Assembly (NCBI GenBank): GCA_964490145.1
Contig: CAZBBS010000002.1
Coordinates: forward strand, 12,141-76,140
Reading direction: 5' to 3'
DNA from: Eutrophocola sp964490145
GTDB taxonomy: Bacteria > Pseudomonadota > Gammaproteobacteria > Pseudomonadales > Pseudohongiellaceae
Length of the DNA: 64,000 nt
In this document: in pieces, positions 60,622 to 64,000 of the stretch
How the letters are laid out: the number at the start of each line of letters is the position of its first letter
How positions within the stretch are numbered: the first letter of the stretch is position 1
The notes under the pieces: generated by a model
What the model was told of the DNA's origin: nothing
The model's input: the letters and a program-made list of their open reading frames with translations, nothing else
The model's database searches: none
Program-made: the position numbers and the translations under genes

Positions 60622-61272
60622 TCAGATATGGGCGATGAGATCCATGGGATGGTCAATAATCAGATCGGCGCCCCAGGATTCAATAGGATGTTCTTCAGGG
60701 ATATATCCCCAGCGCACGCCCACACCCAGGGCGCCGGCTGCTCTGGCAGCCTCCATGTCCTTGGGGTGGTCTCCGATATACAGTGCTTCGACTGGTGATC
60801 TGGCCATACGCTGGCAGGCCAGAAGTATACCTTCCGGATCCGGTTTGCTGTTGCTGAGGTGATCAGGACAGATCAATACCGCAGTCTGGGCAAGTTCCGA
60901 AATTTTTTCTGCCAGCGGCAGGGTAAATCGACTGGGCTTGTTGGTCACAATGCCCCATGGAATGCACTGATTGTTCAGGTGTTGAAGTAATTCGGCGACG
61001 CCGGGAAACAGCACACACTCAGGTTGCCGGACCCGTTCGGCATAAGTCTCCAGCAGTTCCTCCAGTAGACCGGCAAATCTGTCGTCGCTCTCATCGATAC
61101 CGAATCCCAGCTTGATAAGAGCCCTGGCCCCGCTGCTTACGGTATTGCGCACACGTGAAGCGGGCACGGATGGGTACCCATGACGGGCAAGCTGGGCATT
61201 CAGAATCTGGGTAAAGTCTTTCTCGGTATCCAGCAGAGTGCCGTCGAGGTCAAAAAGAACAATTTTGCTCAT
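60622..61272 (-). CDS. mupP: HAD-family phosphatase, MupP/phosphoglycolate-phosphatase type
   Basis: 216 residues. HAD motif I is LFDLDGTLLDTEKDF, motif II is VTNKPSRF and motif IV is YIGDHPKDMEAARAAG. In pseudomonads the phosphatase between ubiG and yciK is MupP, an N-acetylmuramic-acid-6-phosphate phosphatase of cell wall recycling; Gph-type phosphoglycolate phosphatases are close relatives. The symbol rests on this gene order. It is eight bases from ubiG. Confidence 0.82.
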   Translation of the reverse strand: MSKIVLFDLDGTLLDTEKDFTQILNAQLARHGYPSVPASRVRNTVSSGARALIKLGFGIDESDDRFAGLLEELLETYAERVRQPECVLFPGVAELLQHLNNQCIPWGIVTNKPSRFTLPLAEKISELAQTAVLICPDHLSNSKPDPEGILLACQRMARSPVEALYIGDHPKDMEAARAAGALGVGVRWGYIPEEHPIESWGADLIIDHPMDLIAHI

Positions 61273-61280
61273 GTGAGGAA

Positions 61281-62006
61281 TCAGTCTGCCGGGCGGGTGA
61301 AGTACATCATGTAGTTTACATCAACATCTTCACCGAGCTGGTAGCGCCTTGTCAGCGGGTTGTAACCCAGGCCAGTCATTTTTTGCAGCGCCAGTCCGTT
61401 GGCCCTTGCCATGGCCCCAAGCTCTGATGGCTTGATGAACTTCCGGTAGTCATGGGTGCCCCGGGGAAGCATGCCCAGCACGTATTCAGCAGCAACAACG
61501 GCAAGTGCATAAGCTTTGGGGTTGCGATTGATTGTCGACAGAAACAGATGGCCGCCTGGAGCAAGCATGTCAAAACAGGCTTTCAGGACGGAGGAGGGCT
61601 CAGGGACGTGTTCCAGCATTTCAAGACAGGTAATGACCTGGAATTCCCCGGCGTGTGTTTTGGCAAATGTCTCAGCGCTGGCTTGCTGGTAGTTCACGTC
61701 CAGTTCGCTTTCAAGCAGGTGCAGCCGGGCAACCCCCAGCGGCGCTTCACCCATATCAATGCCCGTCACGAAGGCGCCCCTGTGTGCCATGGCTTCAGAC
61801 AAGATACCGCCGCCACAGCCTACATCCAGCACGTTCAGCCCCGCAAGATTCACCTGGGCATCGATGAAACTCATGCGCAGGGGGTTGATGTCATGCAGGG
61901 GCTTGAATTCGCTGTTGCGATCCCACCAGCGATTGGCCAGCGCTTCAAATTTGGCGATTTCTGATGGGTCTACATTGCCGGCTTCAAAAAGGGTGCCTGA
62001 GGTCAT
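61281..62006 (-). CDS. ubiG: Ubiquinone biosynthesis O-methyltransferase UbiG
   Basis: 241 residues. EIAKFEALANRWWDRNSEFK and LHDINPLRM are UbiG-specific; the SAM motif I is VLDVGCGGGILSEAMA. Motif LEHVPEPSSVLKACF follows. It does both O-methylations in ubiquinone synthesis. GTHDYRKFIKPSEL and LGYNPLTRRYQL are conserved near the end. It is upstream of mupP on the same strand. Confidence 0.97.
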   Translation of the reverse strand: MTSGTLFEAGNVDPSEIAKFEALANRWWDRNSEFKPLHDINPLRMSFIDAQVNLAGLNVLDVGCGGGILSEAMAHRGAFVTGIDMGEAPLGVARLHLLESELDVNYQQASAETFAKTHAGEFQVITCLEMLEHVPEPSSVLKACFDMLAPGGHLFLSTINRNPKAYALAVVAAEYVLGMLPRGTHDYRKFIKPSELGAMARANGLALQKMTGLGYNPLTRRYQLGEDVDVNYMMYFTRPAD

Positions 62007-62042
62007 GGGTGTTCTGCCCGAGCGTCGTTGTGAGAGGCCATG

Positions 62043-63398
62043 TTACAGGATTTTACGCTGCCAGCGGGCAGCAACGGCCAATAATTCGGCTTTATCCAGT
62101 GAAACCAGTTCCCCCTGGTCGACATTGAGCCGGCCGTCAACCCAGACATGGCTGACCTGACTGCCCCGGGCACTGTAAACCAGGGTCGAAACCGGATCAT
62201 AGGTTGGCATGCTGTTCAGGTGGTCAAGATCTATGGCGACACAGTCAGCGGCTTTGCCCACTTCGAGTGTGCCAAGCGTGTCTTCCCTGCCCATGGCCCG
62301 GGCACCATTGACTGTTGCCATACCAAGCACATCCCAGGCACTCATAGAGGCAGCATCATTGGTGCTGACTTTGCCAAACAGGGCGGCCATCCGCATTTCC
62401 TGGATCATGTTCAGTTCGTTGTTGGAGGCGGCGCCATCGGTACCCAGGCACAGGTTAATGCCCGCCGCCATGATCGTTGATGCAGGACACTGGCCGCTGG
62501 CCAGCTTGGCATTGGATGCCGGGCAATGGATTACCGTCGCGCCATTGCTGGCCAGCAGTTCAATCTCGTCCTCGGTCAGCTGGGTGGCATGGACGCACTG
62601 CAGCAGTTGGGAAATCAGACCGAGTTCTTCCAGTCTCTGAAGTGGGCGTATACCTGTCTGCCTGACTGCCTGCTCAACTTCCTGGGCGTTTTCATGGACA
62701 TGTATATGGATCGGAAGATCCAGTTCATTGGCCAGCGTGGAAATGTGTTTCAGAGGAGCATCTGAAACGGTATATGGCGCATGCGGACCAAAAGCAACCT
62801 GCACATGATTGTTGTTTTTATAGCGATCATTGAGTTCAGTGGTTTTGCGTATGTATTCGTCCGCATCCTGCGCCCAGATCGTAGGGAAATCCAGGATGGG
62901 GGAAGCCAGTTGCACACGGATGTTGGCTTCCAGGGCTGCACGGGCAATTTCATCAGGAAAAAAGTACATATCCGTGAAGGCGGTGGTGCCGGACAGGAGC
63001 ATTTCGGCAATGGCCAGCATTGCACCGTCCCTGACAAACTTCTCGCTGACCCAACGGCCCTCGGCAGGCCAGATTTTTTCCTCCAGCCACGGCTGCAGGG
63101 GCATGTCATCGGCAAAACCGCGAAAAAGGGTCATGGGGGAGTGGCCGTGGGCATTGATCAGGCCGGGTATCAAAACCTGCCGTGGCAGGTCGATCTCGCG
63201 CCGGGCCTGGCAACGGCTGGCAAGAGCGTCACGGGTGTCTATGGCAAGGATTTTCCCCTGTCCAATAGCCATGCTGTAACCGCTCAGGATCAGGCCTTTT
63301 TCGGTCATTGGAATGAGCCATTCCGGATGAACAAGAAAGTCTGCTTCCAGGTGCTCGGAAAGGGTTTCAGAATTCCCCATAATTGACTGATTTTCCAT
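62043..63398 (-). CDS. Methylthioadenosine/S-adenosylhomocysteine-type deaminase (TRZ/ATZ hydrolase family)
   Basis: 451 residues of the amidohydrolase fold. Metal motifs are LINAHGHSPMTLFRGFADDM, HIHVHENAQEVEQA, CVHATQLTEDEIELLA and LGTDGAASNNELNMI. The same gene order next to ubiG in Pseudomonas encodes a 5'-methylthioadenosine deaminase of methionine salvage. In that genus mtnA lies between it and gyrA; it is absent here. An alternative start lies at an internal ATG seven codons in. Confidence 0.88.
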   Translation of the reverse strand: MENQSIMGNSETLSEHLEADFLVHPEWLIPMTEKGLILSGYSMAIGQGKILAIDTRDALASRCQARREIDLPRQVLIPGLINAHGHSPMTLFRGFADDMPLQPWLEEKIWPAEGRWVSEKFVRDGAMLAIAEMLLSGTTAFTDMYFFPDEIARAALEANIRVQLASPILDFPTIWAQDADEYIRKTTELNDRYKNNNHVQVAFGPHAPYTVSDAPLKHISTLANELDLPIHIHVHENAQEVEQAVRQTGIRPLQRLEELGLISQLLQCVHATQLTEDEIELLASNGATVIHCPASNAKLASGQCPASTIMAAGINLCLGTDGAASNNELNMIQEMRMAALFGKVSTNDAASMSAWDVLGMATVNGARAMGREDTLGTLEVGKAADCVAIDLDHLNSMPTYDPVSTLVYSARGSQVSHVWVDGRLNVDQGELVSLDKAELLAVAARWQRKIL

Positions 63399-63818
63399 GA
63401 GTTATTATAAAAAAACCGAGTATACAGATTATTCCTTCAAACGGGTAGTTTTGCTGTTATTGAGCGGGGATTTTTGGTAGAATTTTTGCTCAAAATCCAG
63501 CCGTAAAAACCCGTGTTTTTTTTGGCTGAATTGCACTGAAAAACAGGAAAAAACTATCAAGATTTCGGGGGCTAAGAGGGGAAGGTCAGCAGCGGCTGGA
63601 ATCGGCTTTTTCGGGCCGGTGCCTCTCTTCAGAATGAGCAACAACCTGTCACTAAGCTTTTCAGTGCTGACAGGGGGCTTCGGCTTACCGACAGGTCGAC
63701 CAGCGGCCACATTGATATCCCGGTCTTCGCTACCCAAACGCCATAAACAGGCTGCAAGCCGGTTTCAGCGTGTACAGGTTGCAGTGGCAGCAAAAAGCAG
63801 TAACAGGATTTCAGTTTT
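63399..63818 (+). other. Divergent intergenic region and long gyrA leader
   Basis: 420 bases between the deaminase gene and gyrA. An extended -10 promoter candidate lies at 63475-63483. This leaves a leader of about 330 bases before gyrA, which has hairpin-forming arms (for example AAGGTCAGCAGC and GGCTTTTTCGGGCC areas). No convincing ORF is present. Confidence 0.5.
63475..63483 (+). promoter_or_regulatory. Possible extended -10 promoter of gyrA
   Basis: TGGTAGAAT, an extended -10 with five of six TATAAT bases, about 335 bases before the gyrA ATG. No clear -35 is needed for this class. DNA gyrase genes are often controlled at such promoters by supercoiling. Confidence 0.4.
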
Positions 63819-64000
63819 ATGACAGATCAACAGGATCCCATCCAGTCAGTCACGATAGAAAGTGAAATGCGGCAGTCCTATCTCGATTATGCCATGAGCG
63901 TGATCGTAGGCAGGGCGCTGCCGGATGTCAGGGATGGTCTGAAGCCGGTCCATCGCCGTGTGCTGTTCGCCATGAGCGAGTTGTCGAACGACTGGAACAA
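63819..64000 (+). CDS. gyrA: DNA gyrase subunit A (N-terminal part, runs off the right edge)
   Basis: 60 codons from the ATG at 63819. The sequence VTIESEMRQSYLDYAMSVIV, GRALPDVRDGLKPVHRRVLF and AMSELSND is the GyrA N-terminus. GyrA forms the DNA-cutting and rejoining core of gyrase; the catalytic Tyr is beyond the window. It is divergent from the deaminase gene. Confidence 0.97.
   Translation, partial: MTDQQDPIQSVTIESEMRQSYLDYAMSVIVGRALPDVRDGLKPVHRRVLFAMSELSNDWN

Noticed and set aside
63429..63737. 102-residue minus-strand ORF in the gyrA leader
   Set aside because: Low-complexity, no family, no ribosome-binding site, and it lies over the gyrA promoter and leader.
1..64000. CRISPR arrays, tRNA, rRNA, insertion sequences, phage genes
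   Set aside because: No spaced direct repeats of CRISPR type, no cloverleaf or rRNA signature and no transposase or integrase were found on reading both strands.

Overview
The window reads as chromosome from an uncultured, probably marine gammaproteobacterium. Backbone gene orders (ypjD/ffh/rpsP/rimM/trmD/rplS; dsbC/hom/thrC/recJ; trpS/scpA/scpB/rluB; yciK/mupP/ubiG/adenosine-type deaminase/gyrA) are those I know from Pseudomonas and related marine gammaproteobacteria. The species cannot be named from the sequence. A 100-N gap flanked by an identical 55-bp sequence on both sides (21928-22137) indicates a scaffolded draft or metagenome assembly.

Left backbone (1-22.7 kb): a divergent partial ypjD, then the SRP/ribosome-maturation operon, a DsbC-type isomerase, hom-thrC, a DegS-like protease on the other strand, a FadD-type ligase, recJ, a small cytochrome c, dcd, and a complete, tightly overlapping cytochrome c maturation operon ccmABCDEFGHI. 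A major facilitator transporter broken by the assembly gap closes this part.

Accessory region (22.7-53 kb): a GH88/105-like hydrolase with an M14-like N-terminal region, an antiporter, an outer-membrane-type protein, two metallo-beta-lactamase-fold proteins (one with eroded metal ligands), a DUF1592-type haem protein with its DUF1552 partner and an ankyrin-repeat protein, a 2OG-Fe(II) oxygenase, a 4-cresol/vanillyl-alcohol-type flavocytochrome pair, a six-helix membrane protein with a CxxC module, OmpW, a Tat-exported TIM-barrel protein, and a TonB-dependent receptor with codon use typical of high expression. These are followed by modABC, a GST, a LigJ-like hydratase, an NTF2-like protein, moaA/moaB and an orphan hemD-like gene. 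The mix of outer-membrane uptake, exported cytochromes that the ccm operon would mature, and ring-cleavage-type enzymes suggests catabolism of aromatic or other small organic compounds. That is inference, and no complete pathway is visible.

The least explained stretch is 51.68-52.44 kb. It has a well-supported 36-residue membrane sORF on the minus strand, an overlapping 50-residue Cys/Tyr-rich ORF on the plus strand, two hairpins, and four GGTAAC/GTTACC boxes between the sORF and hemD.

Right backbone (53-64 kb): a periplasmic cyclophilin, yciB, yciO, trpS-scpA-scpB-rluB, then on the minus strand yciK, mupP, ubiG and a methylthioadenosine/S-adenosylhomocysteine-type deaminase, and finally the start of gyrA. 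No rRNA, tRNA, CRISPR array, insertion sequence or phage gene was seen.
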